A stretch of DNA of 64,000 bases from Closterium sp. Naga37s-1 (taxonomy: Eukaryota > Streptophyta > Zygnematophyceae > Desmidiales > Closteriaceae). Each line of letters begins with the position of its first letter. Within the stretch, counting starts at the first letter, position 1. Shown here one piece after another: positions 53,045 through 63,777 of the stretch. The notes beneath the pieces are model-generated. The model saw nothing but the letters and a program-made list of their open reading frames with translations, was not told the DNA's origin and did no database searches. The stretch covers positions 2,775,501 to 2,839,500 of the forward strand of contig CANJKZ010000093.1 in assembly GCA_947471745.1 (NCBI GenBank), in the 5' to 3' direction. The translations under genes and the position numbers were made by a program.

Positions 53045-54992
53045 TCAAGAAGTAAGCAAGTGAGGCCAAGTAGGAACAAGACCTAGCATAGTACAGAAGC
53101 ATTGATGATCACAAGGCTGACGTGCCTTGGTGAAGATATCAGCAGTGTTGGCCCTGGAGGCCACGTAAGCAAGGCGCAGCTGACCACGCTGCTGCAGCTC
53201 ACGTGCAAGGAAGTAACGAAGAGCAATGTGCTTCGTTCTGTGCTCCAGTCTGTGCTCCTGACACAAGGCCAGCATGGCCTTGTTGTCTACGTACAGAACT
53301 GGAGGAGAACGAGGCGGCTCTCCCAGGTCAGTCAGCAGGTAGGTGAGCCAGCGTAACTCCTGTGCAGCCATGGCCCCTGCGTAGATCTCAGCCTCACAGC
53401 TGGAGCTGAGAACAGAAGACGAGCGGGTAGACCGCCACGAAACAGAGCCGCAACCAAGGCTGAAGGTGTAACCCTGTGACGACCGCTGCATAGCCACGTC
53501 GTCAACCCAAGATGCGTCTGCGTGACCATTGAGGACCACTGAACTCCGCCCTCCAAGCACGAGCCCCATGCCCGACGTACTGCACAAGTAGCGCAACACC
53601 CTCTTAGCTGCATCCATGTGCTCTGGTCGGTGTCTCCCAGGAGCAACATAGCGTGCCAGGATGCTAAGAGGGTATGCCAGGTCAGGTCGAGTGCAGGTGA
53701 TCAGGTACATGAGGCAGCCAACAAAGTCTGGGTACGGGCCACTCGGCTCTACGGACTCATCCGAAGGCAGAGCTGAGAGCGAGTGGCGAGTAGACAGAGG
53801 AGTGGCCTGAGGCGAGGAGTGCGTGAAGCCGAAGCGCTGAAAGGACCTGCTGCACCATGTGTGACTGAGTCAAGGTAATGGTGCGTCGTGCTTTGTCCCG
53901 GGTGATCTGCAAGCCAAGATAGCTGTGCAGTTCACCCAGGTCTGTGCACGTATGTCTCTTCTGCAGCTCGGACTTCACGTGGGCGAGTCCAGCAGTGTCA
54001 GCAGTAGCAAAGACCAAGTCGGCGACGTACACGAGGATGTAGAACGGCGGCAGAGAGGTGTCGGTGCGTAGAAACAGCGACGGGTCAGCAGTGGAAGGAG
54101 AAAACCCAAGGGCCGCAAGAGTAGTCCTCAGTGTGTCGTGCCACTCACGGGGCGCCTGGCGGAGACCGTAGACTGGCCGCCGGAGGCTCGATTGGGTACC
54201 AGGAGGAAACGACCCAGTGAAGCCAGGTGGGCGGCGCAGCCAGATCTCCTCGTGCAGGCTGCCCTGTAGGAAAGCAGTGCTGAAGTCAAGAGAGTGAAGC
54301 TCGTAGTCGCGCTGAGCGGCTATGTGCAGCAGCACCCGAAGAGTGGTCATCTTCGGGGTGGGAGAGAAGGTCTGAAAGTAGTCAACTCCCTGCCGCTGAC
54401 TGAAGCCTCGAGCCACGTAACGCGCCTTGAAGTCAGGCGGAGAACCCGGCGGCCGCTTCACCCTGAAAATCCACATGCCACTAACGATGTTCGCCCCAGG
54501 TGGGGGAACCTCGTCGACGTAGGTGCCTGTGGACTTCCAGGAAGCCATCTCTGCGTCCATGGCTGTCTGCCACTGAGAGGAGTAGGGACCCTCTATCGCC
54601 TCTGCGTAAGAGCGCGGGGTCGGGATGTCTGGTGCATCCGGGTCTCCCTCAGGGGCAAGCAGCATGGACACGAGATAAGGTAAAGCAGCAGCAAAACAGT
54701 GGAACTCCTCCTGCCTGTCCTCAAGGACGTCCGTGCTAAGAGCACACTCACCCCCGACGGACGGAGGACAGACAAACTCAGACTCAGCAACAAGGCTAGC
54801 GGCGTAGTCTAGACGAAAGTGAGCAGCGAAGTCGACAAGCTCAGCAACTAAGGCAGACGCAGCAGTGGACTCAAAGGAAGGGTCAGTGACAACAGTGGCC
54901 AGGAGACGCGTGACAGTAGGATTGGCAGCACGAAGGGAGTCAGACTCCGGGTCAGCAAGAGCAGGAAGAGAGGACGCTGGAGGAGACGGCAA
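53045..54992 (-). pseudogene. pol: epsilon RT and RNase H
   Basis: RT frame 54992-53850 (TAMDAEMASWKSTGTYVDEV, ARYVARGFSQRQGVDYFQTF, YGLRQAPREWHDTL), then a one-base insertion in an A run near 53838-53843. RNase H continues to 53045 (NGHADASWVDD, SSSCEAEIYAGAM, VDNKAMLALCQEHR). The catalytic box reads YVADLVFATAD: the first Asp of YVDD is Ala (codon at 54021-54023), which should abolish polymerase activity. Confidence 0.92.
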
Positions 54993-55001
54993 AGGGACAC
55001 G

Positions 55002-58000
55002 CTAAGGAGCAGTGGAAGGACGCAGTGCCATCTGGTGCGTGCCCGGGACCACAGGAGGACGCTGACGTGGAACACGACCACCAGTGCGAGCAGCACGAAC
55101 AGGCAACGCAGGACGAGACTCAGGCTCATGACGCTCAGCAAGACCTCCAGTAGGACCATAGTAGGGAGAAGGAGCAGGCAGTGGGGAGGCCAGCTGTATC
55201 TGTGACTCGGACTGGACAGGCGGTGGACACGCTAAGGAAGGAGCAGGACCAGAAGAAGGCGGAAGACCAAGAACCTGCTCAAGGAGCGGAACGAAGTACG
55301 GCCTCGGCCGCGCAGCGCCTCCAGAACCAGCAGGGACAGCACCAGCACCCCCAGCGTCAGCTCCAACTGCTCCAGCACCACCAGCTCCAGCAGCACCTCC
55401 AGCAGCTCCAGTAGCGCCAACTCCAGCACCCCCAGGAGTACCGGCTCCAGCAGCACCTCCAGCTCCAGCACCACCACCAGCTCCAGCTCCAGCAGGACCA
55501 CAAGAAGCCCCAGCAGCTCCAGTAGCGTCAGCTCCAGCACCTCCAGCAGCACCTGCTCGAGCAGCACCGCCAGCTCCAGCACCTCCAGCTCCAGCAGCTC
55601 CAGCACCTCCAGCTCCAGCAGCACCACCAGGCCCAGCAGCTCCAGTACCTCCAGTACGAGCACCTCCGGGGCGCGTGGCGTCAGCACCCCCAGCAGCAGT
55701 AGAACCTCCAGCACCGGCAGCACCACCAGCTCCAGCAGCAGGACTCCAGCGCCGAGCAAACCATTCGCGCAGCTCTTGTGGAGAGAGTAGCTCCCGCCGG
55801 GACGAAGCACCCGAAGGACGTCCAGGCCCAGCTCCGCCAGAATCCACACGAGCAGGCCCAGCACCCTCAGGCTCCGCACCCCCAGACTCAGCAACTCCAG
55901 GCTCAGCACCCCCAGACTCAGCACCCCCAGACCCAGCACCCCCAGGCTCTGCACGCTCAGGCTCAGCACCCCCAGACCCGGCACCCGCAGGTTCTGCACC
56001 CCTAGCAGCACCAGAGTCAACAGCTACCTCGACAGGCTCGACAACATCTACCTGGGACACACCTGAGGGGGCAGGACCCTGAGGGGGGAGGGTGTCTACC
56101 CGGGGGGGACCTGGCGCGAGGAAGAGCGGCGGGGGGGGGAGGGGGGCAGCGCGGTAGGGGAAGAGACGGTAGTACGGAATTGACTCGTCAAACGTGACGT
56201 CCTGGGAGGACAGATAACGGCGCGAGGTGGGGTGGTAAAACTGCCAACCAGGCGCGTCAGGGGGGAAGCCAAGGAAGACGCAAGGAACAGCACGGGAGGA
56301 CAGCTTGTCCGCAGACAAGTCGCGGACGAAAGCTCGAGATCCCCAGACACGGAACGCAGACGCATCGCCAACTTTCCCCATCCACCGCAGAGTAGGGGAG
56401 GTCTCCGGCACCGAGACCCGGGGCTGAAGGTTGATCTGATGCGCCGCGTACTGAACCGCGAACGGCCACAGAAAATGGGGAGCAGCCGCATGGATCATGG
56501 ACGTACGAGCGACGTCCATGACCATGCCAATGCGGCGCTCAGCAATCCCATTTTGTTGTGGAGAGGCCGGAAGCGTGAACGTTTGGCGGATGCCCTCCGC
56601 ACGACAGAAGGCTCGCAGAAGGTCGGAGGAAAACTCTCCACCTCTGTCGGAGTGCAGACGCAGAACAGGAAAGTCCGAGCCGAAACTCTCTCTGAGCTGG
56701 AGACGGGCAGCGCGGATCCAGTCGATCAACACCTCAGTGACCTCACCCTTGTGATGCAAGGGGAAGACTGTGGTGTAACGCGAGTAGTCGTCAACCACCA
56801 GCAGGAAGTAACGCTCGTGACCCTGTCCACAGACGCGGGCTGGGCCCCACACGTCCATGTGGAGAGTCTGCAGAGGAGCCTCTGTCGGAGGAAACTCGGA
56901 GGAGTGAGGAGCGGCGCGCTGCCGCCCCTCGACGCAGGGAACGCAGGTAGGGGCAGGCCCCGGGGGAAGGGGAGGGAGGGACCGGGGGAGACCAGAGACA
57001 AGGACACGGGAGGCCATGCCTCGGAGACGAGGCAGGGAGGGGTGACCAAGGCGGTGGTGCCAGAGGAGAGTCTGGTGAGACAGGAGACGACACGAGCAGG
57101 GGGCACACTCAGGACCAGACCTGGACGCTGCAGCAAACACCTGACTCGACGCAGCTACCTGACCAGACGCAGGAACCGAAGGAGACTCGGTAGTGAGTGT
57201 GTACAGGCTCAACCCCGGCTGACGGATAAACGTGGCCAAGTGTCGGCCCGTCCGAGCACACGTGCAGTGCGTCACTCGCTGACTCGCAGGAGTGAACTGG
57301 TCAACCCCCCCATCCTGTAGGTCAGCACCACTCACCAAGTTCGTAGAGAACGAGGGGAGGTAAAAACCTGACAGGGAGCCAGAAGGTGCCGCCGGACACG
57401 GTAGGACAGTGGAGTAGTGGGCAAGGACAGGACCCCCAGAGGGGTCTGCCAGGGAGACTGCAACCGGGCGACTAAGCGGCGTGAGTGTGGTGCGGTCTCG
57501 GAAGAAGGAGCGAGAAGCTCCCGAGTCAAGGGTGAAGGTGTGGAAGACCGCAGCAGGCGCAGCACCAGAGAGAGCAGACTCACCAGTACCTGGAGCAGTA
57601 GACTCACGAGCACCTAGAGCAGCAGCCTCACCGGCACCTGGAGCAGGAGACGCACCAGCACATAGAGCAGCAGCCTCACCAGCACCTAGAGCAGCAGACT
57701 GGATACCGGGGTCAGGCGGCACACACAGGTAACAGGCACCCTCAGCACTAGTAGGCAATGCATACATGGCAGTGAGGATTGCATAAGAGTCAAGAGCATA
57801 GATATCTACCCTCTGCCTAAGCAGCTCCACCCAGTCGGGGAGCTCAGCCGCGTCGCCAAACTCAGTACGCCAGGCGTCGCTCAGACTAGCGAAGCAGCGG
57901 GACTCTGTGTGACCAAGCGTCCCGCAAGGCTGACCAGTCCGAGCATCAGTTCGAATGACGTACGGGCAGCGAGCAGTACGCCGCGACCCTCCAAGCTGAG

Positions 58001-58442
58001 CGTACCACTCACGAAGCTGCCGGGGCGAAAGGACCGCGCGCGGACGACGCTGCAGCTGCACCTGGCCACTACAAGAAGCTCCCGAACTACTCACTCCAGG
58101 ACGACTCCCACTACGGCCACCTCGACAACCCCAACTAGCGTACCACTCACGAAGTTGCTGGGGCGTGAGGGACTCACGCGGACGTCGCTGGAGCTGCATC
58201 TGGCCACCGCCAGGAGCAGCAGTAGCAGTAGTAGCCGCAGTAGCAGCAGTAGCAGCAGTAGCAGTAGTAGCAGTAGTAGCCGCAGTAGCAGCAGAAGCAG
58301 TAGTAGCAGTAGTAGCAGTAGTAGCAGTAGTAGCAGCAGTAACAGTAGGAGCAGCGCGGCCACCCCTACAACCCCAACTAGCGTACCACTCACGAAGCTG
58401 CTGGGGCGTGAGGGACTCACGCGGACGGCGCTGGAGCTGCAT
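55002..58442 (-). pseudogene. pol: epsilon nucleocapsid-like region, protease, integrase, linker
   Basis: 1,146-codon frame ending at an in-frame TAG (55002-55004; Gln in sisters). Two or three copies of TPQQLREWYASWGCRGG-like units (58381-58413, 58138-58170, 57998-58027) are separated by an Ala/Thr repeat. The expanded knuckle CPYVIR ... CGTLGHTESRC (CX13CX4HX4C) follows. Protease FTLDSGASRSFFRD is at about 57540-57500. GAG-pre-integrase LWHHRLGHPSLPRLRGMA comes next. Integrase has LHMDVWGP, HSDRGGEFSSDLL and QQNGIAERR. Then comes a Gly/Ala/Glu-rich linker of about 350 residues with one more LREWF motif (55757-55787). Residue-level integrity to this point is good. No capsid domain precedes it. 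Confidence 0.92.
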
Positions 58443-59591
58443 CTGGCCACGCTAGGAGCAGCAGTAGCAGTAGAAAAAGCAGTAGCAGCAGAAGCAGCAG
58501 TAACAGCAGTACGGGCAGGGCAGTGCTCACCAGTGGCGAGAAGGGCAGGCGTACGACGGCGGCAACGGCGAGGCCGCTACCATTGCAGGGCGAGGGCTCC
58601 GCGGTAGCTGCTGAAGGGCGGGGCCGTGACCGCGGCAGGGAGCTCCGCGGCAGCTGCTGCAGGGCGGGGCCGGGCCGCGACGGCAGCTGCTGCAGGGCGG
58701 GGCAGGGCCGCGACGTCAGCTGCTGCAGGGCGGGGCAGGGGCCCCAACGGCAGCTGCTGCAGGGCGGGGCAGAGCCGCGACGTCAGCTGCTGCAGGGCGG
58801 GGCAGGGGCGGCCGCCAGTAGCAGCAATAGCAGCAGTAGCACCTAGGGCAGTAGCACCTAGGGCTCCTTTTTTTTTTTTTAATTATTAATTATTTATTTT
58901 AGGGTTTGGCAGGTCGCACTCGGCGCTGCAGAGGCGGCTCGCGGGCTGCAGCGAGGGGGACGGAGCGCGGTTCCCCAGGGCGCCGCGACGGAGCAGCGGG
59001 GGGCCGCGCGCGGCTCCCCAGGGCGTCGCGACGGGGCAGCGGCGGGTCGCGCGCGGCTCCCCAGGGCGTCGCGACGGAGCAGCGGGGGCCGAGCGCGGCT
59101 CCCCAGGGCGTCGCGACGGGGCAGCGGGGGCCGAGGGCGACTCCCCAGGGCGTCGCGACGAGGCAGCGGGGGGCCCGAGCGCGGCTCCCCAGGGCGTCGC
59201 GACGGGGCAGCGGGGGGCCGAGCGCGGCTCCCCAGGGCGACGCGACGTGGCAGCGGGGGGTCGCGCGCGGCTTACCAGGGCAGCGCGACGGGGCAGCGGG
59301 GGGCGACACGAGGGTCGCAGAGGCAGCGCCCACGGGCGTCACGCGGCTCGGCAGGGCAGAGGCAGCGCCCACGGGCAACACGCGGCTCGGCAGGGCAGCG
59401 CGCTGGCTGCAGGGGCAGCACCCACGGGCTGCAGGGGCATGCACTGATGCAGAGGCAGCGCCCACGGGCTGCAGGGGTAGGCACGGCTGCACGGGCAGGC
59501 ACGGCTGTAGGGGCAGCACGGTCGCAGGGGGAGCACGCGGGGCAGGGCGGAACGTTCGGTGGGCCCTAGGAACGATTCTGCTCTAATACCA
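58443..59591 (-). other. epsilon leader with repeats
   Basis: Non-coding GC-rich leader. A 46 bp-type array with CAGCTGCTGCAGGGCGGGGC (plus, 58610-58810) and a roughly 55 bp array with CCCCAGGGCGTCGCGACGG (plus, 58970-59270) are followed by CACGGGCTGCAGGGGCAG repeats (59320-59520). An A/T-rich island with a T run lies at 58868-58880. One CCTAGG lies near the primer site and a pair at 58849-58862. The usual Gag capsid frame is absent. Confidence 0.75.
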
Positions 59592-59721
59592 TATGAGAAT
59601 AAGAACAAGGAATGAATTGATTAGGGAACAAGGGGGGTACAAGTAGGAAACCTAGAAGTGTTGTACCCTATAGTGTCTACCCCACTACAGCCTAGATAGA
59701 CTATAGCATATGAGTTTGACA
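59592..59721 (-). repeat. epsilon 5' LTR
   Basis: 130 bp. Outer end TATGAGAATA has a mutated TG (TA) relative to the 3' LTR. Confidence 0.92.
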
Positions 59722-59960
59722 CTTGAACCTGGCTCCTTAGGTGGAGCTTGACGTCGAGCAGCCATGTGTCAAATTCGATTGCTCGCCCCTTCGCAACGAG
59801 CCGCACAACAAACTCAATCGTCTTACCACGAGGGACCAGGTGCATCTGGTTTATCCCAGTAGTTGCAGGCACGGCGGAAGGCGCTGTCGGCGGGCGCAGC
59901 TGCATGCTCAGCAGCAGGTGCGGCGGTAGCTGGCGCGGGTGGGGCGACGGGAACGACATG
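59722..59960 (-). pseudogene. gag: old copia gag relic zeta, proximal part
   Basis: Minus-strand frame with AKGRAIEFDTWLLDVKLHLR, the same N-terminal Gag phrase as beta (LKFDTWLDDLHLFL). It is cut by epsilon at 59726, and the distal part follows at 52670 in the ancestral order. A Pro/Ala-rich N-terminus precedes it (to about 59959). Confidence 0.7.
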
Positions 59961-60999
59961 TTGGGCGATAGACGGGGTTGCGACAGGGCCGGCTAGGCAG
60001 AGCGTTAGAGCTGGGCGCGTCGGGGCCGCTATCAGGCGTTGTTATAATCCTAAACAAGACTTAGCCAGGGATCGGCTCAGGGTTGATCGCATGTGGTGTT
60101 GCAGCGGAAGTAGTGACATCAGGTTAGAGTGAATGTAGATGATTGAGATGGTAAAAACATGCATACGTCGAGTTTATACAGGAAACATATAAGAATGCGA
60201 AACGACCTAGACTAGCCATGTACTCTAAGGGGTACATTCTCTTATTGCAGCAAATTCAAACCGTGCGGCGCGGGAACCCGTATTAAACATGTTCCCGCTT
60301 CATTCATTTCAAATGTTCCTGCGTGCATCGGTCTTGATCTGACGATTGCTTGTGTCGCTTTGTCTCTTCTGACTCCTCGACTTCGTACTCGGAAGAGTCG
60401 GCCTCTGCGGCATACAGGAATGCCTTTTCACTGATGTTCATATTGTAATATGCGTCGCTATACGGGTGCGAGAGGGGCGCGATAGAACGGGGCGATAAAG
60501 AGGCGCGACGGGCGCTGCTCGAGGGGTGCACTAAACTAGCTAGGGAGGCGGCGCGAAAGCAAGAGGTTATAAACATAGCGTGATATGTATGTGGGAAAAA
60601 AAATGAGTAAAATGAGGGCATGCAATGTTAAATCTAAGTACTATGCGGAAGCGATTAACTCAGTACCACAGACATAAACTAGGCAACACTTAACATCACT
60701 TGTGAACCAAGTGAGTAGTTATGCCAAGCTTAGCTTGTAGAATGAGCGTTCTGGTTGAGCAGAGTTTCGGCAGAAGTTCGTAGTGTATCTACTCTCGTCA
60801 GTACGTAGTAGTAGATTGTAAAGTTGAAAATCATGAAAGCATTGTTGAATCAAAAGCAAATACAAGCACACATATATGAGAGGTCCTAGGCACACAAAGG
60901 AAACACACAAGGCAGTTGTCTAACTGTCGTCCAGGTCTTTGCCTTGCTGTCATTGAACACGTTTGTTTAACTGCTCTTGAATATGGCTTGATTTAGCAC
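59961..60999. other. unassigned region with one short ORF
   Basis: No recognised gene. The minus-strand frame 60621-60304 (105 codons) ends with an acidic-basic segment EADSSEYEVEESEETKRHKQ. It could be a gene fragment, but nothing else supports it. The stretch 60140-60300 (with CTCTAAGGGGTACATTC) has the look of LTR DNA, without a detectable partner in the window. Confidence 0.4.
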
Positions 61000-61844
61000 T
61001 GTAGAATAACTGTCTTCAAACTGCACCGCTGCCAAATTCTCTACTGACTCCCCTCATGAACATTCATGATCGCTCGTGTTGAAATCATGAACACTCGTGT
61101 GGGTTTACCGTTTTCTTCAGTTACAAATGGGCTTTACCGTTTTGTACCTCTGTCGAAATAATGACGCAAAGCAGCGCGACTTTTCTGGCGAATTTTCCTG
61201 CACGCCAAGTCAGCGCGAAATCCTGCTAGTCAACTGTAGAATCCCGAGTGCCCCACATGCCCCACATGCCCCTCATCACGACCGAGATATTTCTCGGTCG
61301 TGCAGGACGAGACGATCGCTGACGCGATCGTGCGTTGTCCTGCGCGTGACGGAGCGATCATTCGCTCCGTCCTGTAGCGATCGTGCGCACTGTGCACGAT
61401 CGAAACAGTGACGACACACGCGCATGTTCTGACGAGCCACACGCGTGTGTCAGGACCCCACGCGCGGGTCCTGACTTCGCGCACTTTTTTTGGTTGACCA
61501 GCGTGAAATGGTCAACGGGGCTGGTCAAACAATCGAGCCCCAACCAAACACACTCGACACTCACAACAGCGCTCATGAAAATAGCTCGATATTCATGAAA
61601 CACAGAACATTCATGAAACACAGAACTTTCATGAACGCGCATGTTCGTCCATGAAAAAACATGAACGTACATGAGCCGACATGAACAAACATGACTCGTC
61701 ATGATCCGTCATGACCGATCATGATCCCACAGCAACAACATATGAAACGAAATGCGAAAACGAATGCACAAAGAACACACACAAAATGCATGACATCATC
61801 CAGGCGGCAGGTTGCAGTGCAAAAATAGTATTTTGCACCCAACA
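61000..61844 (-). repeat. probable 3' LTR of theta
   Basis: The inner edge is clear: on minus, a polypurine TGAGGGGGAGTT (61845-61856) is followed by TGTTGGGTGCAAAATAC, similar in its first bases to the eta LTR. The outer edge is not determined, because the 5' LTR lies outside the window. It contains a run of CATGA words (61610-61725) and the self-complementary pair CGAGATATTTCTCG (61281-61294). Confidence 0.5.
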
Positions 61845-61890
61845 AACTCCCCCTCAAGCAGTCGCCTGCTTGCACTCCCTTTGCGTGAGT

Positions 61891-62853
61891 CTAGTTAAGG
61901 CTCATGCCGCACAACTTAGCACAGCGCCAGTGGGGTTCTTCAGCAAGTCGCTTCGTGAGAAAATCTGCCGGCTGCTGCTGCGTTTTCACATAGAGGGGCT
62001 GGATGGATCCCCTCTGCACCTCCTTGCGCAGCCAATGCCATTTGATCTGCATGTGCTTGTTGAGCCCATGCAGCACAGCATTCTTGGACATTGCAATGGC
62101 ACTGGAGTTGTCACAAAACAGCGGTGTGGTAGTCTTCTGCTCGTGCGCTATCTCCTCCAGCAGCTTCCTCAGCCAAATCAGCTCCTTGGCTGCATGGTAC
62201 ATTGACATGTACTCTGCTTCAGCTGATGAACCCGCCGTTTCCACCTGTTTCTTTGACCTCCAGCTCACGGGCCCACCACCAATCACGCACACATATCCTC
62301 CCACTGAGGACATGTCCTCCTTTTCAGATGCCCATGTTGCATCAGCAAACCCCGTGGGGAATAGCTCCCTCTCCCCGAGCTACTCCCCCTTCTCCTTTAG
62401 AACCCCTGCTCCCTTCTGCTTCATCTGAGCCACGGCTGAGTATTGAACTCCAACGGTGGGGTAGGAGTTCAGATTCTGAATGATGCGGTCTGCTGCATCC
62501 ACCTGCTCCTCGGTGGGATTTTGCACCACCCTGGCCAGCTGCCCCACAGCAAAGGAGATGTCCGGCCTGGTGTGTACTGCTGCATAGAGCAAGCTCCCCA
62601 CCATGGACTGAAAACGAGCCTGCTCCCGCTGATCCACTCCTTCGTTCTCACTAGCTTTTATGAGTTTAAATCCACATGGAAGAGGTGTGGTGATCTTCCT
62701 TCCGACCTCTATCTCATACTTGCTCCCCATGTCATTGATGTACTTCTCATGGTGAAGCTTCTCCCATCCATTGCTGACATCCCTCTCGATGTGCATTCCC
62801 AGGTAGTAGTTCGCCTCCCCCAGGGTCTTGCACTTGAAGTTTTGCATCAGCTT
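61891..62853 (-). pseudogene. pol: Tnt1-like copia theta: RT end and RNase H
   Basis: Enters at 62853 inside RT (MQNFKCKTLGEANYYLGMHI) and continues VGSLLYAAVHTRPDISFAVG to about 62380. After a small break near 62313-62380 comes RNase H: MSSVGGYVCVIGGGPVSWRS, SSAEAEYMSMYHAAKELIWL, PLFCDNSSAIAMSKNAVLHG, ending KLCGMSLN at 61891. The same lineage as eta, but divergent. The upstream part is cut off exactly at 62854 by a repeat element, so catalytic RT motifs are not in view. Confidence 0.88.
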
Positions 62854-63077
62854 TGTCGGAACCTTACCACCTCCCTGCTGCTCTCTCTGTCTGACTCTTG
62901 TCCTTGCTGGTTTCTCCTACCTTATCTCCCAGAACTGCACTTGTTGGATCTCACCCCTTCCTTCCATTCTCACCCGGAACCTCTCCTGCACTCGTCAGCC
63001 TTACCGACGTCTCTCCTCCTATGTCTTCGGCCTGCCCTACACTCTTCCCCTTTCCTCCTTCTGTGATACTGCTTCTT
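62854..63077. repeat. long direct repeat, copy 1 (LTR-like)
   Basis: TGTCGGAACCTTACCACCTC onward, near-identical (three differences in 223 bp) to 63778-64000. It starts at the exact point where theta is interrupted. The start with TGTC and the direct repeat suggest a 5' LTR of another element. Its true end is unknown because the second copy runs off the window. Confidence 0.65.
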
Positions 63078-63777
63078 GTGCTGAACTCACTATGATGAGC
63101 CCTCAGCTCCTTCACATAACGCACTATGCTAACGGTTATTTGCATCTTCAGCTTGCAATATCTCCTTCTCCTCACTACTTGCTCTGCGTGATGCAAGAAT
63201 ATCGTGTTACAAAGGAAACATACAAGCATTGAGGATAGCTACCACAAGGTACCTCCTATCTACCAGATCGGCCTCCGCCTCGCTTGCCCTGCCTACCCTC
63301 GCCTGTTCTCAGAAGCTAACGCGACCTCAGAACAGACTAGCAACCATCCTGCCCACTGCCTTTGTTGCCCGCCTCCTGCTTCTCTCCCTCCAGCTGCCAC
63401 TGTGCTATTCCAGCTGGCTCCTTGGAGCACACCTGCACACATACGAAAGCAAACACACATGCATGCGAGCACCCATCCGAGCTGATGTGGTAACCTGCTG
63501 TCCTTGCCGCTGCCAAGCGCTGTAGTTTCAGCCCTTGCCCACCTGCCACTAACGTAAGTCCCGCCCTGTCTGCTTCCCATGCATTTCCCCAACCCTTTGC
63601 TTCGGCAGACGTCAACCTCCCTCGCACCCACTGGTCTCCTTGCAAACCTCAAACCCCACCTTGACCCTTCGCATCCCATCCTCGGCACTGCCTTCTTCGC
63701 TATGTACAGTATATACAATTTATACACCTCCCCATCGCTCCTCACTATCCCGCTCACATTCACATAAATGTGACAGC
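63078..63777. other. DNA between the two direct repeats
   Basis: About 700 bp, partly pyrimidine-rich, with no recognised coding, primer or polypurine site. It may be the rest of a long LTR plus a very short interior, or one unit of a tandem duplication. Confidence 0.4.

Larger units (their letters stand above)
52676..59721 (-). mobile_element. Ty1/copia retrotransposon epsilon (7,046 bp)
   Basis: LTRs of 130 bp at 52676-52805 and 59592-59721 differ at two bases. One of these changes the terminal TG to TA in the 5' LTR. Target duplication CTTGA lies at 52671-52675 and 59722-59726. The primer site (TGGTATTAGAGC on minus) is at about 59580-59591, and the PPT hairpin region at 52806-52828. Alpha-family organisation with a single very long gag-pol-like frame. 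The capsid region is missing and the RT active site is mutated. Confidence 0.94.

Noticed and set aside
60304..60621. Minus-strand 105-codon frame as a host gene
   Set aside because: The acidic-basic C-terminus is suggestive, but there is no homology, no gene structure and no second copy to support it.
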